The notes: generated from the sequence alone by a model not told the origin. 64,000 nucleotides of DNA from Variovorax paradoxus (GCF_000834655.1 NZ_JXQQ01000047.1:38271-102270), one strand, 5' to 3'. Numbered from the stretch's first letter, positions 45,881-54,842 are shown. Made by a program: numbers and translations.

Positions 45881-45898
45881 CGCAGGCTCGACAGCACC

Positions 45899-45988
45899 GG
45901 AGAGGTGGCAGAGTGGTCGAATGTACCTGACTCGAAATCAGGCGTACTAGCGATAGTACCGAGGGTTCGAATCCCTCCCTCTCCTCCA
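45899..45988 (+). tRNA. tRNA-Ser(CGA)
   Basis: The 90-nt gene has a class II structure with a long variable arm. The acceptor stem GGAGAGG pairs with CCTCTCC, the anticodon stem is CCTGA/TCAGG around loop CTCGAAA (anticodon CGA, reads UCG), and the T-arm is GAGGG-TTCGAAT-CCCTC. CCA is encoded. The discriminator base is T, whereas E. coli tRNA-Ser has G. Confidence 0.95.
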
Positions 45989-45993
45989 AGAAT

Positions 45994-46017
45994 GGCCCCG
46001 CAAGGGGCTATTTTTTT
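45994..46017 (+). terminator. Rho-independent terminator of tRNA-Ser
   Basis: GCCCC-GCAA-GGGGC forms a tight stem with a GCAA tetraloop, followed by TA and seven T. It lies 6 nt after the tRNA. Confidence 0.9.
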
Positions 46018-46130
46018 GCCTATTTCGCACCGAATCCAGCGTGGAAGCTCGGCGCAGTCATTGCTGTGCCGCTGCATCCCGGTCGATGAGCTTGCTCCCC
46101 GAGTGCCTCACCGGTCAGCCGGTCGTGTTG

Positions 46131-46928
46131 TCAAGGCGCAGGCCCGGCAACGATGTCCGGCATGCGGGCGGCACGCGTCCGGTTGAAAGCTCGCGGTTGC
46201 CCAGCTGCGGTGTCTGACGCCGATGTCGGTTCCGAATGCGCGGTTTCATCGACCACGTCCAGCCGATAGCCGAAGCTGCGCAGCGCCACCAGCATGAAGC
46301 CGTTCGACGGCCGCAGATCGAGCTTTACCCTCACGCGGGACAGGTGCGTGTCGAGCGAGCGCGAGAGCACTTCGAAGCCTGAGCCCCAGATCTCCTTGTA
46401 GAGGTGCTCGCGCGACAACAGGCGCCCGATGTTCCGGAAGAGAAACAGCGCGAGATCGTATTCGCGGTGTCGCAGTTCGACGCGCCGGCCCCGGACCTTG
46501 ACGGTGCGCAAGGCCGGAAGGAACTGGTAGGGCCCGAAGACCAGCTGGGGTTCGTGCAGCGCGGGGTTGGACCGGCGAAGCAGCCCCCCGATGCGCGCTT
46601 CGAGTTCGGCGATGGAGACGGGCGCGACCAGAAAGTCGTCGGCGCCGGCATGAAGGCTCACGGCCATGTCCGCGGCGTCGGCTCGGTGCGTCGTGAAGAG
46701 AATCGGAAGGCGGTTGGCGGCGGCGTGCCGTGTCGCTTTCACCAGCGCCGGGCTGTCGATTCCGGATTGGCGCCAGTGGAAGATCAAGAGATCGAAACCC
46801 TGCGTCCGTATCGCCTCGAGCAGCGTGGCTTCGTCTGTGTATTCATGACACTCGTGTCCGAGGCTCGTTGCGGTGTGACTGACCAGTCGCGCCTGATCCC
46901 GCTCGTTGTCGAGTATTGCGATGCGCAT
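46131..46928 (-). CDS. OmpR-type response regulator with degenerate receiver domain (265 aa)
   Basis: The C-terminal half is a clear OmpR/PhoB winged helix (VELRHREYDLALFLFRNIGRLLSREHLYKEIWG...RSLDTHLSRVRVKL). The receiver domain keeps its length but has lost the phosphorylation site: the phosphoacceptor position reads FHW (His51 instead of Asp), the acidic pair is DN, and the conserved Lys is Ala102 (LVAPV). It is therefore predicted to act without phosphorylation, like other pseudo-receivers. No partner kinase is adjacent. The C-terminal 35 residues are low-complexity. Confidence 0.85.
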   Translation of the reverse strand: MRIAILDNERDQARLVSHTATSLGHECHEYTDEATLLEAIRTQGFDLLIFHWRQSGIDSPALVKATRHAAANRLPILFTTHRADAADMAVSLHAGADDFLVAPVSIAELEARIGGLLRRSNPALHEPQLVFGPYQFLPALRTVKVRGRRVELRHREYDLALFLFRNIGRLLSREHLYKEIWGSGFEVLSRSLDTHLSRVRVKLDLRPSNGFMLVALRSFGYRLDVVDETAHSEPTSASDTAAGQPRAFNRTRAARMPDIVAGPAP

Positions 46929-47131
46929 TCCGTCCCCTTGCTTTCACACGCTGCTCCTTGCGGAGGCGTGGCTCATCTTGGACGAAGCGATGCGGCTCGG
47001 CAATGCTTTGGCGCGTAAAAGAGAGCAATAGCCGCTCTGCGGCCGGGAGCTGATGGGTGTTGGCGACCGTATGAAACGCGATTCCATCGACAGGCGCGGC
47101 CAAGGCTCTTGCAGGCCTTCGCCGCGTGGCT

Positions 47132-47533
47132 TCAGAGCCAGTTGCCACTCTGCGGCATCTGGACCTTCTCGGCCGGATCGTCGCTGGTGACGAACGAACC
47201 GATGACGATGCTCAGGAGCGAGATGAAGATGCTCGCGAAGAGCGCGGTCCAGAAGCCCGAGACCTTGAAGCCCTTCACGACCGCGGCCACCAGCAGGATC
47301 ATCAGCGCGTTGATGACCAGCAGGAACAGCCCGAAGGTCAACAGCGTCAGCGGCAGCGTGAGCACGATGAGCAGCGGCTTCACGACCGCGTTGGCCAGCC
47401 CGAGCAGCAGCGCCGAAACGACCAGCGCGCCGGTGCTGTCGAACTTGAGTCCGCGAAACAGGTGGCTGGCCACCCAGAGGGAGACGCCGGTGATGGCCCA
47501 GTGGACGAGAAAAGGAGTGAGGTTGTTCAGCAT
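47132..47533 (-). CDS. YvlD / 'phage holin family 4'-like membrane protein (133 aa)
   Basis: Four hydrophobic helices and the family pattern VSALLLGLANAVVKPLLIVLTLPLTLLTFGLFLLVINALMI (quoted in part) identify the YvlD-type membrane protein, often mislabelled phage holin. There is no phage context. The ATG at 47533 overlaps the end of the VOC gene by 7 nt. Function unknown; homologues are linked to envelope stress. Confidence 0.85.
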   Translation of the reverse strand: MLNNLTPFLVHWAITGVSLWVASHLFRGLKFDSTGALVVSALLLGLANAVVKPLLIVLTLPLTLLTFGLFLLVINALMILLVAAVVKGFKVSGFWTALFASIFISLLSIVIGSFVTSDDPAEKVQMPQSGNWL

Positions 47534-47814
47534 GTCGATGGCGTGTTGGATGAGGTGTGGCAGCACACGCGGAGCTTGCTTCCGTCCGGATCGCGGAAGT
47601 ACGCGCCATGGTAGTCCGCCAGCGCGGCCCTGTGGCCGTCGAACGGCGTGCCGACCAGGAAGAGCGGACGCGGCATATCAGTGCCTCGCCAGCCGGCCCA
47701 CGGCTTGGCGTCGTCGCGAAACCGGAGCTTCAGGTGCGGTTCGCCCATGAGCGCGGCGCAGAAACCGAAGTCACGCTCGAAGTAGGTCACGCCGACAAAA
47801 ACATGGGACAGCAT
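47527..47814 (-). CDS. VOC-family (glyoxalase-like) protein, apparently shortened (95 aa)
   Basis: The start MLSHVFVGV and the end YHGAYFRDPDGSKLRVCCH are those of small single-domain VOC proteins. Between PFDGH and DYHGAYF about 30-35 residues found in relatives appear to be missing, which removes one beta strand and a helix. The frame is kept. It may be a decayed gene or a minimal variant. A GTG at 47847 with an AGGT upstream is an alternative start. Confidence 0.7.
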   Translation of the reverse strand: MLSHVFVGVTYFERDFGFCAALMGEPHLKLRFRDDAKPWAGWRGTDMPRPLFLVGTPFDGHRAALADYHGAYFRDPDGSKLRVCCHTSSNTPSTC

Positions 47815-47990
47815 GCGGGTGGGTTCGTTCTTGTTCGGTGAATTCACGGATACCTGCGGATTATGTCGACCGGTCTTCTGCGTTTACCTTGAGAAACAAT
47901 GGCTGGCCGCCCGTTAATATCGCCATCTCTCGGTGCCTCAGCATGGGGCCCATCTTCAATTGCCGGACAAGAACAAGGGGCCTGTGCCAT

Positions 47991-49406
47991 ATGGCCAATC
48001 CGTCGATCGCGAGCTTGACACCGGTACCGGCCTCGGCCGACGAGGCCGAATCGTGGGTGCGCGGCGAGCTGATCCGCAGCCTGATGCGCTCTGCGCGCGG
48101 CTCCTACATCGTGTCCGCGGCGCTGATGCCGGCCATGGTCGGCCTGAACTGGGCCTATGTGCCTCGCTGGGAACTGCTCACATGGCTGCTGGCCGGCTTC
48201 ATCGCCACGGCCTGCCGCGCCTGGGGTGCGCGCGTCTACGCGGTGCGCTACGCCGGCCGCAGTTCCGCGGCGCAACAGCAGTTCACCGAACGCTACGGCT
48301 TCATCTGGAGCACCAGCGCGGTAGTGTGGGGGTTGTCGATCCTGCTGTTCTTCGAGCGCACGCCCCAGGTCAACCAGTTCATGAGCTGGCTGATCGTGGC
48401 TGGCGTGGGCACCTTTCCGCTCAACGGGCTCGCGCTGCATCCGCCGCTGCTCAAGCGCTACGTCAACACGCTGTTCATCACGATGCTGGGAGCGGTGCTG
48501 ATTCGCCTCGTCACCATGAACTTGCACCAGCCGCATTTCCAGTACGGCTACCTGATGCCGATCCTGCCGACCCTGCACTGGTTTTTGCTGCTGCGGGCGG
48601 GGCGGCACATCCACGAGACGGCGCGCAACAGCCTGGAGCTGCTGTTCCACAACCACATCCTGATCAAGTCGCTCACGCAGCAGCGGCAGGCGGCGGTGTC
48701 GGCGGTGGCGATGAAGAACCGTTTCCTGGCCAGCGCCGCGCATGACATGCGCCAGCCGGTGCTGGCGCTTTCGCTGTACGCCGACTGGCTGCGCAACGAG
48801 CCCGAGCTGGTGCTCGAACTGGCGCCGAAGATCGTGCGCGCCACGCACGCGGTGAATGCGTTGTTCGACTCGATGTTCGACCTCGCACGCATCGACTCGG
48901 GGCAGGTGCGCCTGCACATCGAGCGCGTCGACGTGCCCGAGCTGCTGCACGACCTCGAGCTGCAATACCGCCCGGTGGCCGAGAGCCGCGGCCTGGACTT
49001 CCGCGTGCACGTGACCGAGGGCTCCTTCCTCACCGACCCGATCCGCGTGCGCCGCATGATCGGCAACCTGCTGGCCAACGCCATCAAGTACACGACCGAA
49101 GGCGGCGTGCTCCTGGCCGCGCGGCAGACGCGCGACGGCATGCGCGTGGAGGTGTGGGACACGGGCATCGGCATCGCGCCCGAGCACCTGCGCGACGTGT
49201 TCCTGGAGTTCTACAAGGTGGCCGACCATGCGGGCACGTCCGACGGCTTCGGCCTCGGCCTGGCCATCGTGGCGCGGCTCTCGCATGTGCTGGGGCACCC
49301 GGTCAGCGTGCGTTCGCGGCTGGGCAGCGGCAGCGTGTTCCGCGTGGCGCTGCACGACGCCGACGAAGCCGTGGCCCAGGCGCGCGTGAGCGCCTCGGGC
49401 GGCTGA
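47991..49406 (+). CDS. Sensor histidine kinase with six-helix membrane domain (471 aa)
   Basis: Six helices fill about residues 40-210. A HisKA domain with the phosphorylated His in SAAHDMRQPVLAL follows, then the ATPase domain with NLLANAIKYT, DTGIGIAP and GFGLGLAI. The ATG at 47991 is preceded by AAGGGG; an in-frame ATG at 47943 is also possible. It converges on a NarL-type response regulator (49546-50145), its most likely partner, across a family B repeat. The signal is unknown. Confidence 0.9.
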   Translation: MANPSIASLTPVPASADEAESWVRGELIRSLMRSARGSYIVSAALMPAMVGLNWAYVPRWELLTWLLAGFIATACRAWGARVYAVRYAGRSSAAQQQFTERYGFIWSTSAVVWGLSILLFFERTPQVNQFMSWLIVAGVGTFPLNGLALHPPLLKRYVNTLFITMLGAVLIRLVTMNLHQPHFQYGYLMPILPTLHWFLLLRAGRHIHETARNSLELLFHNHILIKSLTQQRQAAVSAVAMKNRFLASAAHDMRQPVLALSLYADWLRNEPELVLELAPKIVRATHAVNALFDSMFDLARIDSGQVRLHIERVDVPELLHDLELQYRPVAESRGLDFRVHVTEGSFLTDPIRVRRMIGNLLANAIKYTTEGGVLLAARQTRDGMRVEVWDTGIGIAPEHLRDVFLEFYKVADHAGTSDGFGLGLAIVARLSHVLGHPVSVRSRLGSGSVFRVALHDADEAVAQARVSASGG

Positions 49407-49442
49407 GCCGAAAAAAAACCGCGCACAAAGGCGCGGATCCAT

Positions 49443-49536
49443 TCGAGGAACACCGCGGAACCGGCTCTGCCGGGCCGCAGGTGTTGCCCCCGGTAGGGGG
49501 TTGGCGAAGCGACACGAAGTGCGCGCAGCCTGGGGG
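49443..49536. repeat. Dispersed structured repeat, family B copy 3
   Basis: About 94 bp nearly identical to 35610-35702. It lies between the convergent kinase and response-regulator genes and can form the nested AACACC...GGTGTT hairpin. Confidence 0.85.
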
Positions 49537-49545
49537 CGAACCTGT

Positions 49546-50145
49546 TCAGCCCGAGAGCAAGCCGTTGGTGCGTGCGTAGTGCAGCGCCTGCGTGCGGCTC
49601 TTCACACCGAGCCGGCGGAACAGGCGCCACAGGTGAACCTTCACCGTGTGCTCGCTGATTTCCAGGTCGGTCGCGATGTCGCGATTGCTCATGCCCTTGT
49701 CGAGCATGGCGATCAGCTGCGTCTGGCGCTTGGAGAGCTTGCTGTTGCTTGCGAGCGGCGGCTCGTCGGCTTCTTCCGAGCCCGCCATCAGCAGGCCGCG
49801 CAGCGCGGCTGCCAGTTCGTTGGAGCTGGCGGACTTCTCGATGTAGGTGTCGGCACCCGCCTCGATGCAGGCGTCTTCCATGTCCGCGGCCGGCGCCGCC
49901 GAATACACGGCGATCGGCACATTGGGATAGACCTGCTTGACCGCGATCACGCCCGAGACGCCGTTCGTGTCCGGAAGCTTCAGGTCCAGGCAGAAAAGGG
50001 TGGGCGCGCCACGCTGCTGCACGGAGCTTGCGAGCTTGTCGAGCCGCTCGAGCTCGACGATGTTCTCGGCCGGTCGCAGGCGTCGCAGCACCATCACGAT
50101 CGCGTCGCGCATCAGGGGGTGGTCGTCGATGACATAAATGCTCAT
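49546..50145 (-). CDS. NarL/LuxR-family response regulator (199 aa)
   Basis: The receiver domain has the acidic DDH, the phosphoacceptor Asp in FCLDLKLPD, and the Lys in IEKSAS. The C-terminal LuxR helix-turn-helix is LSKRQTQLIAMLDKG...ISEHTVKVHLWRLFRRL. The ATG at 50145 starts the normal MSIYVIDDH. It is convergent with the histidine kinase gene, which probably phosphorylates it. Confidence 0.93.
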   Translation of the reverse strand: MSIYVIDDHPLMRDAIVMVLRRLRPAENIVELERLDKLASSVQQRGAPTLFCLDLKLPDTNGVSGVIAVKQVYPNVPIAVYSAAPAADMEDACIEAGADTYIEKSASSNELAAALRGLLMAGSEEADEPPLASNSKLSKRQTQLIAMLDKGMSNRDIATDLEISEHTVKVHLWRLFRRLGVKSRTQALHYARTNGLLSG

Positions 50146-50220
50146 GTTTTCTTCCTTTGTGATCGCACCGTCTTCTCTCGTCTCGCTCACCGGCGGATAA
50201 GCCGATGGGCCCTTGCCGGT

Positions 50221-51552
50221 TCAACTTCCATCTGTCGTGGTCGCTGCGTCCGCCAATGCCTCCAGCGCCTCAGTCACGGCGCGTGATTGTTCTGTGTCGA
50301 TGGGCTCGAGCTGCGCGGCCAACGTGGCCAGCGCCGCACCGCGCTCGGCCTGCAAGAGCGCGATGGTACGGCCGGCTTCCTGCGGCGAGGCAAATCCACG
50401 GCTCTGCAGCAGGGTTTCGCCGCGCGCATCGAGCAGCTTGAAATAGAAAAGCCCGTCGCCGCGCTCGCGGTACTGCTTGAAGCTGGGCTTGGCGACCTTG
50501 GCCGCCTTCGCGCTGCCCTTGTCGCGGCCCGCCGCGAGGTTGCGCAGGCCCACCGCGTGGCGCAGACGCGTCATGAAGGGCTGCGACAGGGCGCTGGCCT
50601 TCTCCGCGCCGATGAGCAGGATGCGCTCGATCTCGGCCGGGTCGCTCATCAGCGCCTCGTAGCGCTTTCGCAGCGGTGCCACCTCGACTTCGATCCGCTC
50701 GAACAGCAGCTGCTTGGCATCGCCCCAACCGATGCCGTCGGCGTACGCCTTGCGCAGCATCTCGGTCTCGTCGGCGTCGGCAAAGGCCTGGTAGATCTGG
50801 AAGAGCGCGGAGCCCTCCGTCTCCTTGGGCTCGCCGGGCGCGCGCGAGTCGGTCACGATGCTGGCGATCTGCTTTTGCAGGTACGCGCGAGGCGCGAACA
50901 GCGGGATCGTGTTGCCGTAGCTCTTGCTCATCTTGCGGCCGTCGAGGCCGGGCAGGGTGGCGACGGCGTCGTCGATCTCGGCTTCGGGCAGCGTGAAGTG
51001 CTCGCCGTACTGGTGGTTGAAGCGCTGCGCCATGTCGCGCGCCATCTCGATGTGCTGCACCTGGTCGCGGCCCACGGGCACCTTGTGGGCATTGAACATC
51101 AGGATGTCCGCGCCCATCAGCACCGGGTACATGAAGAGGCCGGCCGTCACGTCGGCGTCGGGGTCCTCGCCCTTGGCAATGTTCTTGTCCAGCTGCGCCT
51201 TGTAGGCATGCGCGCGGTTGAGCACGCCCTTGCCGGTGACGCAGGTGAGGAACCAGGTGAGCTCGGGGATCGCGGCGATGTCCGACTGGCGGTAGAAGGT
51301 CACGCGTTCCGGGTCGAGCCCGCAGGCCAGCCAGCTCGCGGCGATCTCGAGCGTGGAGCGCTGGATGAGCGCCGGGTCCTGCACCTTGATGAGTGCGTGG
51401 TAGTCGGCCAGGAAGAAGAAGCTCTCGACACCGGGCGCGACGCTCTGCCGCACCGAATGGCGGATCGAGCCGACGTAGTTGCCGAGGTGGGGCGTGCCCG
51501 ACGGGGTGATCCCGGTCAGGACGCGCAGCGGAGCGGAGGAAGACGAGGCCAT
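50221..51552 (-). CDS. trpS: Tryptophanyl-tRNA synthetase with C-terminal DUF1508-like extension
   Basis: The class I signature motifs are GTPHLGNYVGS and KMSKS. The first 340 residues cover the usual TrpRS. A further 100 residues follow: a Lys/Ala-rich linker, then a small domain (GLFYFKLLDARGETLLQSRGF) that resembles the YegP/DUF1508 unit. Its role is not known. The gene is the last of the PHP-EamA-YrdC-M50-trpS run and starts 13 nt after the M50 gene. Confidence 0.95.
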   Translation of the reverse strand: MASSSSAPLRVLTGITPSGTPHLGNYVGSIRHSVRQSVAPGVESFFFLADYHALIKVQDPALIQRSTLEIAASWLACGLDPERVTFYRQSDIAAIPELTWFLTCVTGKGVLNRAHAYKAQLDKNIAKGEDPDADVTAGLFMYPVLMGADILMFNAHKVPVGRDQVQHIEMARDMAQRFNHQYGEHFTLPEAEIDDAVATLPGLDGRKMSKSYGNTIPLFAPRAYLQKQIASIVTDSRAPGEPKETEGSALFQIYQAFADADETEMLRKAYADGIGWGDAKQLLFERIEVEVAPLRKRYEALMSDPAEIERILLIGAEKASALSQPFMTRLRHAVGLRNLAAGRDKGSAKAAKVAKPSFKQYRERGDGLFYFKLLDARGETLLQSRGFASPQEAGRTIALLQAERGAALATLAAQLEPIDTEQSRAVTEALEALADAATTTDGS

Positions 51553-51565
51553 GGGACGGACAGAC

Positions 51566-52237
51566 TTAGAGCAGCAATGCCTTGAGCGGCGTGATGAGCA
51601 GGTTGATGACGAAGTAGCCGACGTCCATCAGCGGGCGCAGCCAGAAGGTGCTGACGATGCCGGCGAGCACGAGCGCCATCACGATGAAGAAACCGTAGGG
51701 CTCGATGCGAGCGAGGAAATTCTGTGCGGCCCCGCTGGGCAGCAGCCCGGCCAGCACGCGGCCGCCGTCGAGCGGGGGCAGTGGAAACAGGTTGAAGGCC
51801 CACATCACGAGGTTGACCAGGATGCCGCCCTGCGCCATCTTGATGAAAAAGGTTTCATCGACGCCGGCCGCGACCAGCCCCACCAGCACGAGGGCCCAGA
51901 GGATGGCCTGGATGAAGTTCGACACCGGGCCCGCCAGCGCCACCCAGATCATGTCGCGCTTGGGATGGCGCAGCCGCCCGAAGTTCACCGGGACCGGCTT
52001 CGCATAGCCGAAGAGAAACGCGCCCGAAGTCGCGAAATACAGCATCAGCGGCATCAGGATGGTCCCGATGGGGTCGATGTGCTTCATCGGATTGAGGGTG
52101 ACCCGGCCCATCGACTCGGCGGTGTTGTCGCCGAAGTGGCGCGCCACATAGCCATGGGCCGCTTCGTGCACGGTAATCGCGAAGATCACGGGCAGTGCGT
52201 AGATCAGTACGGTCTGTATGAGGTTGGAAATATCCAC
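51566..52237 (-). CDS. Site-2 protease family (M50) membrane metalloprotease (223 aa)
   Basis: The zinc motif HEAAH is at residues 24-28 in helix 1 or 2, and the third ligand is in the NLFPLPPLDGGRVL loop. Six helices are predicted. These short M50 proteins without a PDZ domain are common, and their substrates are unknown. It is embedded in the YrdC-trpS operon. Confidence 0.93.
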   Translation of the reverse strand: MDISNLIQTVLIYALPVIFAITVHEAAHGYVARHFGDNTAESMGRVTLNPMKHIDPIGTILMPLMLYFATSGAFLFGYAKPVPVNFGRLRHPKRDMIWVALAGPVSNFIQAILWALVLVGLVAAGVDETFFIKMAQGGILVNLVMWAFNLFPLPPLDGGRVLAGLLPSGAAQNFLARIEPYGFFIVMALVLAGIVSTFWLRPLMDVGYFVINLLITPLKALLL

Positions 52238-52284
52238 TGGGCGATTGTGTCAGACGAGCATTAGTTATCGGTTCCAACTTCTTT

Positions 52285-52920
52285 CTACAGACCGAGCACG
52301 GCGAGCGCCCCGCGTCCCTGCCGCACCACGACCGGATCGTCGCCTGTGCCCATGGGCGTGAGGTCCACCACGGTGGTCGGCTGCGAAGGGCAGGCGCCGG
52401 CGTCGATGACCGCGCCGATCTGCTTTTCGAAGCGTTCGCGAATGGTTTGTGCGTCGTTCAGCGCCTCGGTCTCGCCGGGCGCGATCAGCGTCGTGGCCAG
52501 GAGCGGCGCGCCGTGCAGGGCGAGCAGCTCCAGCAGCACCTTGTGGTCGGGCACGCGCAGGCCGATGGTCTTGCGCTGCGGATGGCTCACGCGGCGTGGC
52601 ACTTCCTTGGTGGCTTCGAGCAGGAAGGTGTAGGGGCCCGGCGTGGCGGCCTTCAGCAGGCGGTACTGCTTGTTGTCGACGCGCGCGTAGTTGGCCAGCT
52701 CGCTCAGGTCGCGGCACAGCAGCGTGAGGTGGTGCTTCTCGTCGACCTGGCGGATGCGGCGCAGTTGGTCGACCGCGTCCCTGTCGTCCAGGTGGCAGGC
52801 CAGCGCGTAGCTGGAGTCGGTGGGCACGGCCACGATCTCGCCGCGCGCGAGCAGCGTGGCGGCCTGCTTGAGCAGACGCTGCTGCGGGTTCTCGGGATGG
52901 ACTTCGAAGTACTGGGCCAT
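52285..52920 (-). CDS. Sua5/YciO/YrdC family protein, probable threonylcarbamoyl-AMP synthase-like (211 aa)
   Basis: The YrdC fold is supported by the N-terminal GEIVAVPTDSSYALACHL strand-loop and the PGPYTFLLEATKEVPRRV motif. It resembles YciO more than the tRNA-modifying TsaC by overall length and the TFLLEATKEVP stretch, so a role in t6A synthesis is possible but not certain. The ATG at 52920 begins MAQYFEVHPENPQQR, typical of YciO-type proteins. Confidence 0.9.
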   Translation of the reverse strand: MAQYFEVHPENPQQRLLKQAATLLARGEIVAVPTDSSYALACHLDDRDAVDQLRRIRQVDEKHHLTLLCRDLSELANYARVDNKQYRLLKAATPGPYTFLLEATKEVPRRVSHPQRKTIGLRVPDHKVLLELLALHGAPLLATTLIAPGETEALNDAQTIRERFEKQIGAVIDAGACPSQPTTVVDLTPMGTGDDPVVVRQGRGALAVLGL

Positions 52921-52935
52921 AGAGCTATCTCCTGA

Positions 52936-53838
52936 TCAGGATTCCGCCGGTTCGATGGGCACGCGGCGCTCGCGCACCGTGAGCCACGCGCCGGCCGCGC
53001 CGCAGACCGCGATCATCGAAATGCCGATGAGCGAATAGCGGTCGGGCACGTGGGAAAAAACGAGCCAGCCGCCCAGCATGGCAAAGGCGATCTGCGCATA
53101 GAGGTACGGCGTGAGCGTGGATGCCGGCGCGCGCTGGTAGGCGAGGATCAGTATGAAGTGGCCCACCGTCCCCATGAACCCCATGAGGCACAGCAGCGCC
53201 CACCACTCCCACGAGGGCAGGGCGGTCCACACGAAGGGCAGCGCCAGCGAGGCGATGAGTGCGCCGACCCAGCCGGTATAGAAGTGCATCGTGAGGGGGT
53301 TCTCGGTTTGCGCGAGCTTGCTCGTGAGCACCTGGAACCAGGCGTTGGTCAGCACCAGGCCGATGGGCAGAAGAATCGCCCAGCTGAACGCATCGCCGCC
53401 CGGCCGCAGGATCACCAGCGTGCCGATGAAGCCGCCCGCCACCAGCGCCCAGCGCAGCGGCGAGACATACTCCTTGAGCGTGGTCGCCGCGAGCAGGGTG
53501 ATCACCAGCGGCGCGATCAGCACGATCGAGGTGAACTCGGCCAGCGGCATGTAGCGCAGGCTCAGGAAGGCCAGCGTGCTCGACACCAAGAGCAGCGCGC
53601 CGCGCAGCAACTGGTAGCGCGGGTGCTGGGTGCGCAGCAGCGCCGTGCCGCGCAGCGGCAGCAATACCGCGGTGGTGGCCACTGCCTGGAACGCATAGCG
53701 GAACCACACGCCCATCAAGATCGGCACACCGGCCGTCGATGCCTTGGTGGCCGTGTCGAGCGTGGCGAAGCAGGCCACGGCCACGATCACCATGCCGATG
53801 CCCGCGAGGATGCGTTCGGATTCCTTGCTGCGGCTCAT
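52936..53838 (-). CDS. EamA/DMT-family transporter (300 aa)
   Basis: Ten helices in two EamA repeats (about residues 15-140 and 155-290) mark a drug/metabolite transporter. The ATG at 53838 places helix 1 correctly; an in-frame start at 53943 would overlap the PHP gene by 34 nt. Substrate unknown. Confidence 0.9.
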   Translation of the reverse strand: MSRSKESERILAGIGMVIVAVACFATLDTATKASTAGVPILMGVWFRYAFQAVATTAVLLPLRGTALLRTQHPRYQLLRGALLLVSSTLAFLSLRYMPLAEFTSIVLIAPLVITLLAATTLKEYVSPLRWALVAGGFIGTLVILRPGGDAFSWAILLPIGLVLTNAWFQVLTSKLAQTENPLTMHFYTGWVGALIASLALPFVWTALPSWEWWALLCLMGFMGTVGHFILILAYQRAPASTLTPYLYAQIAFAMLGGWLVFSHVPDRYSLIGISMIAVCGAAGAWLTVRERRVPIEPAES

Positions 53839-53909
53839 CAGCTGCGCGGCGCGTGCATTCGACAGCGCAGCGCTGGCCGCGCTGTCGATGCCGGGCCCGG
53901 GGCTCTGGC

Positions 53910-54767
53910 TCACTGCTGGATGCGATGGCCGAGCAGTTCCCACACCGGCGTCAACGCGCCAGGCAACGGTGGCAGCTTGCCGAGATCGCAGTGGCTCTCG
54001 TCGGGGCTGTGGAAATCGCTGCCGCGGGATGCGGCGAAATCGAACTCGAGCGCCTTGTCGGCGTACTCGACATATTCGGCCGGGGTGTGGCTGCCGGTGA
54101 CGACCTCGATCGCCTGGCCGCCATGCGCCTTGAATTCGAGGAACAGCGCGTATTCCTCGTTGGCCGAGAACTTGTAGCGGCCCGGGTGCGCGATCACGGC
54201 CATGCCCTTGGCGGCGGTGATCCAGTGCACCGCGTCCTTGAGCGACGCCCAGCGGTGCGGCACGTAGCCGGGCTTGCCTTCGGTAAGGTACTTGCGGAAC
54301 ACCTCGGACGTGTCCCGGCAGTGCCCCTGCTCGACCAGGAAGCGCGCGAAGTGCGTGCGCGAGATGAGTTCGGGGTTGCCGACGAATTTGAGCGCGCCTT
54401 CGTACGCGCCATGGATGCCGACCTTGGCCAGCCCTTCGGACATTTCCTGTGCGCGCTTTCCGCGGCCGCCGCGCGTGTCGTAGAGGCCCTGCGTCATCGC
54501 CGCGTCGTCGGGGTCGAAGCCCAGGCCGACGATGTGCACGGTTTCGTTCGCGAAGGTCACCGAGATCTCGGTACCGGTGAGGTAGCGCATGCCGTTCGCG
54601 CGCGCTGCAGCCGCTGCGCGGTGCTGGCCGCCGACTTCGTCGTGATCGGTGAGCGCCCAGAGCTCGACCCCGTTGGCGGCTGCGCGTGCAGCCAGTTCTT
54701 CGGGCGTCAATGTGCCGTCGGAGACCACGGAGTGGCAGTGAAGATCGGCATTGAGGATGGAGGACAC
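53910..54767 (-). CDS. PHP-domain phosphoesterase, RNase AM/YciV-like (285 aa)
   Basis: Metal-binding PHP motifs are visible in order: DLHCHS (about residue 8), the H in TDHDEVGG, E in GTEIS, H in IAHPGRY, and the C-terminal SDFHSPDES. This set matches 3',5'-nucleotide bisphosphate phosphatases and RNase AM. It is the first gene of the operon leading to trpS. Confidence 0.93.
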   Translation of the reverse strand: MSSILNADLHCHSVVSDGTLTPEELAARAAANGVELWALTDHDEVGGQHRAAAAARANGMRYLTGTEISVTFANETVHIVGLGFDPDDAAMTQGLYDTRGGRGKRAQEMSEGLAKVGIHGAYEGALKFVGNPELISRTHFARFLVEQGHCRDTSEVFRKYLTEGKPGYVPHRWASLKDAVHWITAAKGMAVIAHPGRYKFSANEEYALFLEFKAHGGQAIEVVTGSHTPAEYVEYADKALEFDFAASRGSDFHSPDESHCDLGKLPPLPGALTPVWELLGHRIQQ

Positions 54768-54811
54768 CCCGCCATTCTAGGGGGTCTGGAACGCCGATGC
54801 GGGCGCATGGA

Positions 54812-54842
54812 TGCTATGTAAGACGCTACTAAATAAATAGCA
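54812..54842. repeat. AT-rich inverted repeat TGCTAT...ATAGCA
   Basis: TGCTAT (54812-54817) and ATAGCA (54837-54842) flank an AT-rich core between the end of the ZntB-like gene and the PHP gene. It may be the terminator of the former or the promoter region of the latter. Confidence 0.35.

Noticed and set aside
45874..46077. Minus-strand ORF of 67 codons across the tRNA-Ser gene (contains GGEGGIRTLGTIASTPDFES)
   Set aside because: It is the antisense translation of the tRNA, a well-known false protein in databases.
47132..47533. Prophage remnant suggested by the holin-like protein
   Set aside because: The protein is of the YvlD type, and no other phage gene, att site or composition change is seen.
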